Below the pieces are notes generated by a model. It searched no databases, was not told the DNA's origin, and saw nothing but the letters and a program-made list of their open reading frames with translations. This document shows positions 9,565 through 18,651 of a stretch of DNA of 39,398 bases, in pieces; positions within the stretch are counted from its first letter, which is position 1, and each line of letters starts with the position of its first letter. Position numbers and translations under genes: made by a program. The stretch comes from Planctomycetota bacterium. GTDB taxonomy: Bacteria > Planctomycetota > Phycisphaerae > Phycisphaerales > SM1A02. The stretch is taken from NCBI GenBank assembly GCA_018970045.1, contig JAGWXC010000003.1, forward strand, positions 1 to 39,398, in the 5' to 3' direction.

Positions 9565-10643
9565 GATGCCTTTCTCTGCGGTCCACGCGCGCCGCGTGCG
9601 ATCCTGCTCATGGGTTCGGCGACGAAGCCGAGGTCGCCCGCGCCGCGTGGGGCCGGCATCAGCGCGGCAAGCCCGGCGATCATGGCGGCGTTGTCGATGC
9701 AGTGGGCCATGCTCGGCACGCGGCACTCAAGCCCGTTCGCGAGCGCCCAGGCCTCCAGCGCCGAGCGCAGCGATCGGTTGGCGCTCACGCCACCGCCCAC
9801 GAGCAGCGTGCGTGGGCGATCCCCGGGTTGCGCGAGCGCTGCGTCGAGCCCTTCGATGATGCTGGCGACCGCGGCGTGCTGGAAGCTCGCGGCCAGGTCG
9901 CGCACACGCCCAGGCGTGAGCGGCGGTGCAGCGGGGGCGGGGCGGCGCGCCGTGCCAGGCACGCCACGCGCGGCGTAGAGCAGCGCGGTCTTCAATCCGC
10001 TGAAGGAAAATTGAACGCCGTCGCGGCGCAGGAAGGCACTCGGCAGCCGCACGGCGTTCGGATCGCCGCCTTCGGCCTCGCGCTCGATCCGCGGCCCGCC
10101 CGGGTAGCCCAACCCGAGCATCGCCGCCGCCTTGTCGAAGGCCTCGCCGATCGCATCGTCGATCGTCCAGCCGATCAGGACGGGCTCCGTCGGCCCATCC
10201 ATGCGGAAGACGCTGGTGTGGCCGCCGCTGGCGACCAGGCCAAGCGCAGGCCAAGCAGGCATGGGCCGATCGAGCAGGCATGCGGCCAAGTGCGCGACCA
10301 CGTGATCGACCGGAACGACCGGCTTGCCGAGCGACCAGGCCACGCCCTTGGCGGCGCTCACGCCCACGAGCAGGCTGCCGATCAGGCCGGGGCAGTGGGC
10401 TACACCCACGCGGTCGAGGTCGGACCAGCGGACCTTGGCATCCTGCAGCGCGCGCTCGAGCGTGGGCACGATGCAGGCAAGGTGGGCGCGGCTCGCGAGT
10501 TCAGGCACCACGCCGCCGTACGGTGCGTGCAGCGCTTCCTGGCTGGCGACCACGCTCGAGCGCACGTGCAGCACGCCTGCGGTGCACTCGACCACGCTGG
10601 CGGCGGTCTCGTCGCAACTGGTCTCGATGCCCAGGACAAGCAT
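9561..10643 (-). CDS. tsaD: tRNA N6-adenosine threonylcarbamoyltransferase TsaD
   Basis: MLVLGIETSCDETAASVVE...VPVDHVVAHLAACLL...LVASGGHTSVFRM...; start trimmed from ORF 12110 to ATG 10643. Confidence 0.93.
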   Translation of the reverse strand: MLVLGIETSCDETAASVVECTAGVLHVRSSVVASQEALHAPYGGVVPELASRAHLACIVPTLERALQDAKVRWSDLDRVGVAHCPGLIGSLLVGVSAAKGVAWSLGKPVVPVDHVVAHLAACLLDRPMPAWPALGLVASGGHTSVFRMDGPTEPVLIGWTIDDAIGEAFDKAAAMLGLGYPGGPRIEREAEGGDPNAVRLPSAFLRRDGVQFSFSGLKTALLYAARGVPGTARRPAPAAPPLTPGRVRDLAASFQHAAVASIIEGLDAALAQPGDRPRTLLVGGGVSANRSLRSALEAWALANGLECRVPSMAHCIDNAAMIAGLAALMPAPRGAGDLGFVAEPMSRIARGARGPQRKAS

Positions 10644-10691
10644 GGCATGGAGCCTACGGCATCGCGGCGCATCGCCCCTAGAATCGGCTCC

Positions 10692-12251
10692 GTGGAGCAA
10701 GGACTTCGTGACGACATCGACATCCGCCGTGAGCGCGCCATCGTGGCCAGCGTGCTTGCTCGCGAGGATGAGCACGATCCCGATCCCCTGGCCGAGTTGC
10801 GCGCGCTCGCCGACACCGCCGGCGTGCGCGTGGTCGGCGAGCTGACCCAGCGCCGCTCGAAGCCCGATCCGCACAGTTACCTCGGCAAGGGCAAGGTTGA
10901 GGCCCTCGCTGCAATGGTGCAGGAGCTGGGCGCCAAGGTGGTCCTGCTCGACAACGACCTTTCCCCGAGCCAGCTCCAGGCGCTCGAAGAGGCCGTGAAG
11001 TGCAAGGTGCTCGATCGGAGCGAGCTCGTGCTCGACATCTTCGCGGGCCGTGCGACCACGCGCGCCGCGCAGCTCCAGGTCGAGATCGCGCAGCTCGAAT
11101 ACACGGCACCGCGACTGCGCGCGATGTGGTCCCACCTGGGCCAGGTCACTGGCGGCGCACCCATGGGCGTGGGCACGCGCGGTCCCGGCGAGAAGCAGAT
11201 CGAGATCGACCGTCGGCTCGTGCAGCGCCGGCTCTCGCAGCTCAAGCGCGAGCTCGCCGAGGTGCAGCTGCGCCGTACGCGCGAAGTCGCCAGCCGCCGC
11301 GCGGATCACTTCACGGTGGGCATCGTGGGGTACACGAATGCCGGCAAGAGCAGCCTCTTCAACGCACTCACCGCCGGCGGGGCGTTCGCCAACGACCAAC
11401 TCTTCGCCACGCTGCACACGCGCGTGGAATCCTGGCAGCTCGGTGGCGGTGAGTCCTGCCTGCTCAGCGACACCGTCGGTTTCATCCGGCGGCTGCCGCA
11501 CCACCTCGTGGCGAGCTTTCGCAGCACGCTCGAGGATGCGATTGCCGCGCATGTGCTCCTGATCCTGCTCGATGCGGGCGATCCGCACGCCGAGCGCCAG
11601 CTCGGCACGGTCAACGAGGTGCTTGACGAGATCGGCGCGGGCGACCAGCCGCGGATCGTCGTGCTCAACAAGCTCGATCGTGTGGCGGAGCAGTGCGCGG
11701 AGTGGGATGCACTCAGCGATCGCGAGCGCGCTCGGCTGTCCGGGCCGGGCACGGCTGCCACGGAGGAAGGGTTCGACGGCGACGACGAGCCGTCCACGCG
11801 GCCGGGCACGAGCTGGGCCGAGTACGCCAAGGTGCACGGCGGCATCGCGGATCCGCGCGAACGCCTGGAGCGACTGCGGCGAGCGTGCCCGGGAGCGGTC
11901 GAAGTCAGTGCCCGCACGGGCGAAGGGCTCGATGCCCTGGCAGACGCCGTGCGCGCGCAGATGCTCGGGCCAGTGGTGACCGTGCGCATCCAGGTCCCAC
12001 TCTCGGCCGGCAAGGCCGTGGACATGCTGGAGAAGCGGGGCCACGCGCGTGACCGTGACTACGGCGACGACGGCACCGTGACGCTCACGGCCGACCTGGC
12101 GCGCCGCCACGTCGAGGTACTCCTTGCGCAGGGTGTGAAGGCTGTGATCGACGGCGAGCCGGCGGCGATCGCGCTCAAGCGGCTCTGGCCTGCTGAGTCA
12201 GCCGGGCCCGCTGCCAGGATCCCGCTGCACGAGCGGTTGTTCGGCGCATAG
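10692..12251 (+). CDS. hflX: GTPase HflX
   Basis: PDPHSYLGKGKVEAL...GPGEKQIEIDRR...VGIVGYTNAGKSSLFNALT...LLSDTVGFIRRLPHHLVASFRSTLEDA; GTG start at 10692, diverging from tsaD. Confidence 0.93.
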   Translation: MEQGLRDDIDIRRERAIVASVLAREDEHDPDPLAELRALADTAGVRVVGELTQRRSKPDPHSYLGKGKVEALAAMVQELGAKVVLLDNDLSPSQLQALEEAVKCKVLDRSELVLDIFAGRATTRAAQLQVEIAQLEYTAPRLRAMWSHLGQVTGGAPMGVGTRGPGEKQIEIDRRLVQRRLSQLKRELAEVQLRRTREVASRRADHFTVGIVGYTNAGKSSLFNALTAGGAFANDQLFATLHTRVESWQLGGGESCLLSDTVGFIRRLPHHLVASFRSTLEDAIAAHVLLILLDAGDPHAERQLGTVNEVLDEIGAGDQPRIVVLNKLDRVAEQCAEWDALSDRERARLSGPGTAATEEGFDGDDEPSTRPGTSWAEYAKVHGGIADPRERLERLRRACPGAVEVSARTGEGLDALADAVRAQMLGPVVTVRIQVPLSAGKAVDMLEKRGHARDRDYGDDGTVTLTADLARRHVEVLLAQGVKAVIDGEPAAIALKRLWPAESAGPAARIPLHERLFGA

Positions 12252-13190
12252 ATCCCGCACGAGCGCCGCTGCCGCGTCGGTCGACGCCTCGCGCAGCCAC
12301 GCGCGGCCTGCGCGCGGCCAGGGCGCCATCCACGCAGCCATGCGGCAGGAAGGTTCGCGGCCTCGTGACCACAGGCCGTCGTCCGCCCGCCCGAAGGCCA
12401 CGCGCTCGCCGCGCCTGGGGAATCGATCCCACCGTTCGATCGGCGTGCCCAGGAGCGCCCAGTCGATGGCCAACTCCTGTTCAGGCATCGCAGCGATGGC
12501 GACCAGGTTGCGCTCGCCCGGCATGAACTGCGCGCACGCCTTGCGCACGAGGCGATCGATGCGATCGCGCTGGTGCCCCGGGCGCTGCACGTCGCCGGGT
12601 GCGATCGCCACGTGGCCGCCCTCCCACGGCGAGAGCACGCTCATGCGGCCGAGCACGTCACCAGCCGCTGATCGAACGAGCAGCTCATCGCCGATCGAGG
12701 CACGGCGGAGGAAGTCCTGCGCGGCCTCGACGTCGGGAGCGGAGGCGAGGAGTGGCGCAAGGGCCTCGACGGAGACGACCACGCCGCGCGGCACGCGCTC
12801 CACGCCGCGCAGTGCTGCGACGAGCTCTTCCTGCACGGCGCGCCGCCGCTCGATCGGTGCAGGGTCGTGGAGTGGATCCGGTGCCAGCGACTTCACGTGC
12901 ACCCAGAGCCGTGTGGGGCCGCGCGTGGCGACGAGGTCGCACGTGCGGCCGTCGTGCGTCGGCACGTGCAACTCCGTGGATGCACCGGCAGCGAGCGCGG
13001 CGGCGATCGCTTGGGCCTCGGCGAGCGCGCTCCACCATCCGGTCGTGGCGGGCCCGGCTCGCAGCATCGCGTGCATCGATTCGATGTGTCGCTGCGACGA
13101 GCGGCCTCGTACCGGCCCTTGGTCGCCCGACCCCGTGCCGAGCCAGGATTCGACTTGGGCAAGAAGGGCGTGGGGCGCTGATGCGGTCAC
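12198..13190 (-). CDS. Uncharacterised protein with possible degenerate PD-(D/E)xK-like segment
   Basis: Full-length ORF from GTG 13190: MTASAPHALLAQVESWLG...ELHVPTHDGRTCDLVATRGPTRLWVHVKSLAPDP...; 3' end overlaps hflX by 54 bp. Confidence 0.7.
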   Translation of the reverse strand: MTASAPHALLAQVESWLGTGSGDQGPVRGRSSQRHIESMHAMLRAGPATTGWWSALAEAQAIAAALAAGASTELHVPTHDGRTCDLVATRGPTRLWVHVKSLAPDPLHDPAPIERRRAVQEELVAALRGVERVPRGVVVSVEALAPLLASAPDVEAAQDFLRRASIGDELLVRSAAGDVLGRMSVLSPWEGGHVAIAPGDVQRPGHQRDRIDRLVRKACAQFMPGERNLVAIAAMPEQELAIDWALLGTPIERWDRFPRRGERVAFGRADDGLWSRGREPSCRMAAWMAPWPRAGRAWLREASTDAAAALVRDLCAEQPLVQRDPGSGPG

Positions 13191-13309
13191 CGCGCAGAGC
13201 CTATCGGCGCAGGCGTCTGGGTCGGCAGGGGACAAAGTTGCCCAAATCCCGGTCGTCGGGCGAAAGTCGCTCCCGGATGGGCCCGATGCATCCGGCGGAG
13301 GGAAGCACG

Positions 13310-13852
13310 ATGGACCCAATGGAACTCATCCGCAGTGTGCCGCGACTGGGCGAACTGCTCGTGGCGCAGGGCGTGATGACCGAGCGCGAAGTGGAGCGAG
13401 TGCTCTCGCGCCAGCAGCAGGATGGTCGTCCCTTCGGCGCGCTTGCCGAGGAGATCTGCGGCGTCGATCCGTCGCTCATCGAGGCCGCCTGGATCGACCA
13501 GTACCGGCAGATCCAGGCCACCTCGCGCCGGACCCTTGCGACCGCCGAGCCCGAAGCGCTCGCGCTCGTCGACGCTCGCCAAGCATGGCAGTTCCGACTG
13601 CTCCCGCTCACCATCGATGACGAGGCCTTGGTCGCCGCCACCACGACCCAGCACATGGCGCGTGCGGCGCGCTTTGCCAGCGCGGTGCTCGGCCGGACCG
13701 TCATCTTCACCATCGTCGACAGTGAAGAGCTTGCCGGGGCGCTCGAGCGCCACTACCCCATGAACGCAGCGACGGGCATGGACGCGCGGACCGTGCGCGG
13801 CGGCGTGCACCTGGACCCCCTTGGCGGTCGCCCTGAACCGAGCAGTCGGTGA
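13310..13852 (+). CDS. Stand-alone type II secretion GspE N-terminal-like domain protein
   Basis: MDPMELIRSVPRLGELLVAQGVMTEREVERVLSRQQQDGRPFGALAEEICGVDPSLIEAAWIDQYRQ; GspE/MshE N-domain pattern; SD-like GGAGGGAAG before ATG 13310. Confidence 0.75.
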   Translation: MDPMELIRSVPRLGELLVAQGVMTEREVERVLSRQQQDGRPFGALAEEICGVDPSLIEAAWIDQYRQIQATSRRTLATAEPEALALVDARQAWQFRLLPLTIDDEALVAATTTQHMARAARFASAVLGRTVIFTIVDSEELAGALERHYPMNAATGMDARTVRGGVHLDPLGGRPEPSSR

Positions 13853-13871
13853 GGCGACCCAACAATGACGC

Positions 13872-13901
13872 GCGGCGCCCAGTGAACCTGGGCGCCGCGT
13901 C
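13872..13901. terminator. Strong GC hairpin (terminator-like)
   Basis: cgcggcgccca-gtgaacc-tgggcgccgcg perfect 11-bp stem between the 13310 CDS and tRNA-Phe; no long U tract. Confidence 0.55.
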
Positions 13902-13907
13902 GTTGAT

Positions 13908-13980
13908 GCCACCTCGCGGACTTGAACCGCGGACACCCGCATTTTCAATGCGGTGCTCTACCAACTGAGCTAAGGTGGCG
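13908..13980 (-). tRNA. tRNA-Phe (anticodon GAA)
   Basis: Reverse complement GCCACCTTAGCTCAGTTGGTAGAGCACCGCATTGAAAATGCGGGTGTCCGCGGTTCAAGTCCGCGAGGTGGCA. Confidence 0.95.
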
Positions 13981-14010
13981 GACCGAATTGGCCCCTGACC
14001 GGGCGGCCGA

Positions 14011-14709
14011 TCACTGCACCGCGGCAATCAGGGGGAAGCGAAGGGTACGCGCTTCCTCGACGATGTCAAGCGTGTCAAGCGTGTCAAGCGTGTCAAGCGT
14101 GTCGAGCGCTCGCGCGGGCGCCGTTCGGCATGCCGGCACACACGCGCGTGCGTGCTGGACCTGCCCGAAGAGCAGATCGGCCAGCCAACGGGAGAGTGGG
14201 CGCCGCGGATCCCAGCCGTGCAGACCCAGTTCGCCGCGATCGGTTGCTGCCTGCAGATCGGACCAGAAGCGCTCGATCTGCAGGCCGCCGTCGCGCGATG
14301 GTGACCAGGTGTTCAGCGCCTCGCGCAGTCGCCACGTGTGCTGCAGGCGCAGTTCGCTCCATGCTTGCGGTGCGTGCCGCGTGCAGCCCACCACCAGCAC
14401 GAGATCGAGCACCGACGCTCGGATCGTGTCGGCTTCGAAGACGCTGAAGCCTGCAGTGGGTTGCAGCGCGCGGACGTGGGCGACGCACGCGTCGATGCTG
14501 ACGCCCATCGATGCCGCGAAGCGGCCCGCGTCACTGAAGAACGCGCGGCGAAGCGGGGTTTCCCAGCGCTTCATGCGCGCTGCACGAGACGGCTTCGTGC
14601 ACGAGGTGCCGCGAGCACCGCGTGCGAACGACGTCGAGGATCCCCGTGATGATGATGTCCTGGCAGTGGAGGTGCGCGATGACGCGCGACGAGACGTCCT
14701 GGTCTGCAT
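14011..14709 (-). CDS. Uncharacterised protein; middle resembles sigma-70 region 2 (weak); C-terminal DTL repeat
   Basis: MQTRTSRR...MKRWETPLRRAFFSDAGRFAASMGVSIDACVAHV...APQAWSELRLQHTWRLREALN...GWDPRRPLSRWLADLLFGQVQHAR...DTLDTLDTLDTLD; SD-like GGAGAAAG before ATG 14709. Alternative start MKRW at about 14574. Confidence 0.55.
   Translation of the reverse strand: MQTRTSRRASSRTSTARTSSSRGSSTSFARGARGTSCTKPSRAARMKRWETPLRRAFFSDAGRFAASMGVSIDACVAHVRALQPTAGFSVFEADTIRASVLDLVLVVGCTRHAPQAWSELRLQHTWRLREALNTWSPSRDGGLQIERFWSDLQAATDRGELGLHGWDPRRPLSRWLADLLFGQVQHARACVPACRTAPARALDTLDTLDTLDTLDIVEEARTLRFPLIAAVQ
14065..14109. repeat. In-frame 9-bp tandem repeat (gtcaagcgt x4 plus one degenerate copy)
   Basis: gtcaagcgt gtcaagcgt gtcaagcgt gtcaagcgt gtcgagcgc; encodes (DTL)n on the minus strand. 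Confidence 0.95.
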
Positions 14710-14802
14710 GGTCTTTCTCCGCGATCCGTGCGAGTGCAGGGCAGGGCCCGGCGCGCGGAGTCTACTTCGCGCGCGGCGCACGTCAACTGAAACGCTTGCG
14801 TT

Positions 14803-15606
14803 TCAAGGCTGCGCGTGCGTGCTGCCGAGCCAGCGCGGCTGCAGGTCCCGCAACGCACCGAAGTCGCGCCGCCAGGACTCGATCGTGTCGCGCCGTGCAG
14901 TCGCCACGAGCGCACTCGCCTGATCGTTGCCGAGCACGAGTGCATCGCCCAGGGGATCGATCAGCGCAGAACCACCGTCATACGAGAGGTTCGGATCGCG
15001 GCCCACCCGATTGCAGCAGGCGACGAAGGCTTGGTTCTCGATCGCGCGCGCACGCACGAGTGCGGCCCAGTGCGCATGCCGGCGCGCGGGCCAGTTCGCG
15101 CTGAGCGCGAAGAGCTCGGCGCCCGCAAGTGCGGCATGGCGCCACACTTCGGGGAAGCGGAGGTCGTAGCAGATGAATGGAGCGACCTTCCATCCCGCAA
15201 CGTCCACGACCATCGGCCCCGAACCCGCCGCGTAATGCTCGGTCTCGGTGCCATACGAAAAGAGGAAGGTCTTTCGGTAGGTCGCCCGGAGCGTGCCATC
15301 AGGTCCGATCACGCAAGCAGCGTTGAACACCCGGCCAGCCTCGTTCAGTGCAAGTCCGGCTTGGAGCCAGACTTGATGGCGAGCGGCCAGTTCCTGCGCC
15401 CAAGGCAGGCCCGAGGGCTCGGCGGCTCGCTCGGCCCGCATGGTGAAGCCCACGTCACACAGCTCAGGCAGGATGACGAACGAACCGGGCTCGGCCGAAT
15501 CGGCCACGAGCGAGGCGAAGGCGCGCTGGTTGGCGGGCTTGTCCTCCCATGTCAGGTCGTGCTGGAGCAGCACGATGCGGAGGTCGTTCGTGGGTGCTTG
15601 ACCCAT
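14803..15606 (-). CDS. Carbon-nitrogen hydrolase (nitrilase superfamily, omega-amidase-like)
   Basis: MGQAPTNDLRIVLLQHDLTWEDKPANQRAFASLV...FVILPELCDVGF...TYRKTFLFSYGTE...PFICYDLRFPEVWR; E-K-C triad context. Confidence 0.9.
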   Translation of the reverse strand: MGQAPTNDLRIVLLQHDLTWEDKPANQRAFASLVADSAEPGSFVILPELCDVGFTMRAERAAEPSGLPWAQELAARHQVWLQAGLALNEAGRVFNAACVIGPDGTLRATYRKTFLFSYGTETEHYAAGSGPMVVDVAGWKVAPFICYDLRFPEVWRHAALAGAELFALSANWPARRHAHWAALVRARAIENQAFVACCNRVGRDPNLSYDGGSALIDPLGDALVLGNDQASALVATARRDTIESWRRDFGALRDLQPRWLGSTHAQP

Positions 15607-15617
15607 AATCGAGGAAG

Positions 15618-15691
15618 GGAGTCCGACGGGGCTTGAACCCGCGACACCCGGGATCACAACCCGGTGCTCTGCCAACTGAGCTACGGACTCC
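15618..15691 (-). tRNA. tRNA-His (anticodon GTG)
   Basis: Reverse complement GGAGTCCGTAGCTCAGTTGGCAGAGCACCGGGTTGTGATCCCGGGTGTCGCGGGTTCAAGCCCCGTCGGACTCC; extra G-1:C73 pair. Confidence 0.95.
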
Positions 15692-15807
15692 GCGAGTGGC
15701 GGGAGTCTAGCGCGCTCGCACGGTCGCTGCAACGGTCGGTGCGAGTGGGGCGGACCCGTTGAGCCGGGTACCATTGGCCACTTCCCGTGTGCCGGGATGA
15801 ACCACCC

Positions 15808-17388
15808 ATGACCACCACCCTTCAGGCCCGTCCGTCGTTTGGCTCCGCCACGATTCACTCCAATCTGACCGCACCGAGCCTCGTGGAGCAGGCCTTGGCC
15901 CGCGGCGAGGGCATCCTTGCGGCCAACGGTGCGCTGACCTGCGACACCGGCGAGCGCCGCGGCCGCAGCCCCAACGACAAGTTCCTCGAGGACACCGCTG
16001 GCATCCACGGCACCATCGACTGGGGCAAGGTCAACCAGCCGGTCACGCCGGCCCAGTTCGATGCCCTGCACGCCAAGGTCATGGCCTACATGTCGGCCAA
16101 GAAAGACCTCTACCGATTCGACGGCTACGCCGGCGCCGACCCGTCCTACCGCCTCAAGGTCAGCGTCTTCACCGAGGAAGCCTGGCACAGCCTCTTCGCC
16201 AAGACGCTGTTCATCAACGCACCCGAGAAGGAACTCACCGGGTTCGCGCAGGACTGGACGATCATCAACGCATGCAACCTGCGCATCGATGATCCCGCCG
16301 CGTACGGCCTGAAGACGCACTTGGGCATCGTGCAGAGCCTCGAGCGCCGCACGGTGCTGATCGTGGGCACGCGCTACGCGGGCGAGATCAAGAAGTCGAT
16401 CTTCTATGCGATGAACTACGACCTGCCGGACATGGGCGTGTTCCCCATGCACTGCTCCTGCAACGTCGCGCGCAACGACCCGTCGAACGTGGCCCTCTTC
16501 TTCGGGCTCTCGGGAACGGGCAAGACCACGCTCTCGGCCGATCCCAACCGCGACCTCGTGGGCGACGACGAGCACGGCTGGAGCGACACGGGCGTCTTCA
16601 ACATCGAGGGCGGCTGCTACGCCAAGTGCATCAAGCTCTCGAAGGAGGGCGAGCCCGAGATCTGGAACGCGATCCGCTTCGGCAGCGTGCTCGAGAACGT
16701 GGTGCTCGATCCCGCCACCCGCGTGCCCGACTACGACGACGCGTCGCTCACGGAGAACACGCGCGTCACCTATCCGCTCTCGTACATCGCCAACGCCAAG
16801 CTCCCAAGCGTGGCCGGACACCCGAAGAACGTCGTCTTCCTGACCGCCGACGCGTTCGGCGTGCTGCCGCCGGTCGCGAAGCTCACGCCCGAGCAGGCGC
16901 AGTACTACTTCCTCAACGGCTACACCTCGAAGCTCGCCGGCACCGAAGCCGGCGTCACCGAGCCGCAGCCGAACTTCAGCGCGTGCTTCGGCGGCCCGTT
17001 CATGCCGCGCCCGCCCATGGTCTACGCCCGGCTCCTGAGCGACCGCATCCGCAAGCACGGCTCGCACGTGTGGCTGCTCAACACCGGCTGGACCGGCGGC
17101 CCGTACGGCGTGGGCAGCCGCTTCAAGCTCTCGTACACGCGCGCGATGGTGACGGCGATCCTCGATGGCTCCCTGGCCAAGGTGCCGTGCGTGAAGCACC
17201 CGGTCTTCGGGCTCGAGATGCCCACCGCGGTGCCCGGCGTGCCGGCCGAGGTGCTGGACCCGCGCAACACGTGGAAGGACAAGGCCGCCTACGACGCCAA
17301 GGCCAAGGAACTCGCGCAGAAGTTCCGCGCGAACGACCAGAAGTTCGACATTGCTCCCGAGGTCCGCGCAGCAGGGCCGGTGGCCTGA
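15808..17388 (+). CDS. pckA: Phosphoenolpyruvate carboxykinase (ATP)
   Basis: RGRSPNDKF...MGVFPMHCSCNVARNDPSNVALFFGLSGTGKTTLSADPNRDLVGDDEHGWSDTGVFNIEGGCYAK. Confidence 0.96.
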   Translation: MTTTLQARPSFGSATIHSNLTAPSLVEQALARGEGILAANGALTCDTGERRGRSPNDKFLEDTAGIHGTIDWGKVNQPVTPAQFDALHAKVMAYMSAKKDLYRFDGYAGADPSYRLKVSVFTEEAWHSLFAKTLFINAPEKELTGFAQDWTIINACNLRIDDPAAYGLKTHLGIVQSLERRTVLIVGTRYAGEIKKSIFYAMNYDLPDMGVFPMHCSCNVARNDPSNVALFFGLSGTGKTTLSADPNRDLVGDDEHGWSDTGVFNIEGGCYAKCIKLSKEGEPEIWNAIRFGSVLENVVLDPATRVPDYDDASLTENTRVTYPLSYIANAKLPSVAGHPKNVVFLTADAFGVLPPVAKLTPEQAQYYFLNGYTSKLAGTEAGVTEPQPNFSACFGGPFMPRPPMVYARLLSDRIRKHGSHVWLLNTGWTGGPYGVGSRFKLSYTRAMVTAILDGSLAKVPCVKHPVFGLEMPTAVPGVPAEVLDPRNTWKDKAAYDAKAKELAQKFRANDQKFDIAPEVRAAGPVA

Positions 17389-17391
17389 CGC

Positions 17392-18645
17392 ATGGCCGTC
17401 GCGACCGTCACCTTCGATGACGTGAAGGCTGCGGCGGCGCGCATCGCCGGCGGCGTCGAGCGCACCCCGTGCCGGCGAAGCTCCACGCTCAGCGACCACT
17501 TTGGCGCCGAGATCTTCTGCAAGCTCGACTACCGCCAGGCGACCGGCTCCTTCAAGGAGCGCGGTGCACGCAACGCGCTGCTGCAGCTCGATGCCAGCCA
17601 GCGCGCCCGCGGCGTGATCGCGGCGAGCGCAGGCAATCATGCCCTGGCGCTGGCGTACCACGGGCGCGACCTGGGCATTCCCGTCACGGTCTGCATGCCG
17701 CGGTTCGCTCCGCTCATCAAGCAGGTGCGGTGCAAGGAACTGGGTGCGCGCGTGGTCGTCTACGGCGACAACATCGCCGAGGCCCGCGTGCGCGCCGACC
17801 AGCTCGTCGGCATGGAGGGCCTGGCGTACATCAACGGCTTCAACGATGCGTCGATCATCGCGGGCGCTGGGACGATGGCGCTGGAGGTCTTCGAGCAGGT
17901 CGAGCGGCTTGATGCCGTGATTGTGCCCATCGGTGGCGGAGGCCTGCTGGCGGGCGTCGGCCTGGTGGCGCGCGCAGTCTCTCCCCACACCAAGATCATC
18001 GGTGTCGAACCCTTCCGGGCTGCGAGCTTCCGTGCCGCGATGGATGCGGGTCATCCGGTGCGCGTGTCGATGGAGCCCACGCTGGCCGATGGCTTGGCGG
18101 TGCCCGAGGTCGGCGACTTGGCATTCTCAATCGCGCGCGACCACGTGGACGAGGTGATCGAGGTCGGCGAAGAAGCGATCTCACTCGCGATCCTGCGCCT
18201 GCTCGAGTGGGAGAAGGGCGTGGTCGAGGGCGCGGGGGCGGCGAGCCTTGCGGCGTTCATCGCCGGCCGCGTGCCGCAGCTCAAGGGCAAGCGCGTGGCG
18301 CTGATGCTGTGCGGCGGAAACATCGATCCCACCACGCTGGCGCGCGTCATCGAGCACGGGCTGGCCGTCGATGGCCGCATCGTGCAGTTCACGGCGATCA
18401 TCAAGGACCGCCCGGGTGGGCTGGCCGAACTGGCGACCACGCTGGCCAATGCCGGCGCAAGCGTGACGCAGGTCAGCCACGACCGCGCGTTCGGCGGCCC
18501 CGACATCAGCAAGGTGCAGGTGCTCTGCCAAGTCGAGGTCCGTGGTCCCGAGCATGCGGAGCAGGTCTACGCGGCGCTTCGCGACTGCGGGATCACGGTG
18601 CTCGAGCGTTCGCGCATGGGCCTCTCGCGGTTCGGCGAGGACTGA
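17392..18645 (+). CDS. ilvA: Threonine ammonia-lyase (with C-terminal ACT domain)
   Basis: ATGSFKERGARNALLQL...AGNHALALAYHGRDLGIPVTVCMPRFAPLIKQ...PIGGGGLLAGVG; C-terminal ACT-like VQFTAIIKDRPGGLAELATTLANAGASVTQVSHDRAF. Confidence 0.92.
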   Translation: MAVATVTFDDVKAAAARIAGGVERTPCRRSSTLSDHFGAEIFCKLDYRQATGSFKERGARNALLQLDASQRARGVIAASAGNHALALAYHGRDLGIPVTVCMPRFAPLIKQVRCKELGARVVVYGDNIAEARVRADQLVGMEGLAYINGFNDASIIAGAGTMALEVFEQVERLDAVIVPIGGGGLLAGVGLVARAVSPHTKIIGVEPFRAASFRAAMDAGHPVRVSMEPTLADGLAVPEVGDLAFSIARDHVDEVIEVGEEAISLAILRLLEWEKGVVEGAGAASLAAFIAGRVPQLKGKRVALMLCGGNIDPTTLARVIEHGLAVDGRIVQFTAIIKDRPGGLAELATTLANAGASVTQVSHDRAFGGPDISKVQVLCQVEVRGPEHAEQVYAALRDCGITVLERSRMGLSRFGED

Positions 18646-18651
18646 GCGCGC

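Noticed and set aside
10644-12110. N-terminal extension of the tsaD ORF
   Set aside because: Antisense to hflX; TsaD clearly starts at MLVLGIETSCDE (10643).
12340-13852. Overlapping plus-strand ORFs 12340-13620 and the 5' part of 12599-13852
   Set aside because: Opposite the 12198-13190 gene; only the GspE-N-like part from 13310 looks real.
15607-18054. N-terminal extension of the nitrilase ORF (1083 aa)
   Set aside because: Runs antisense through tRNA-His, pckA and ilvA; the nitrilase start is at 15606.
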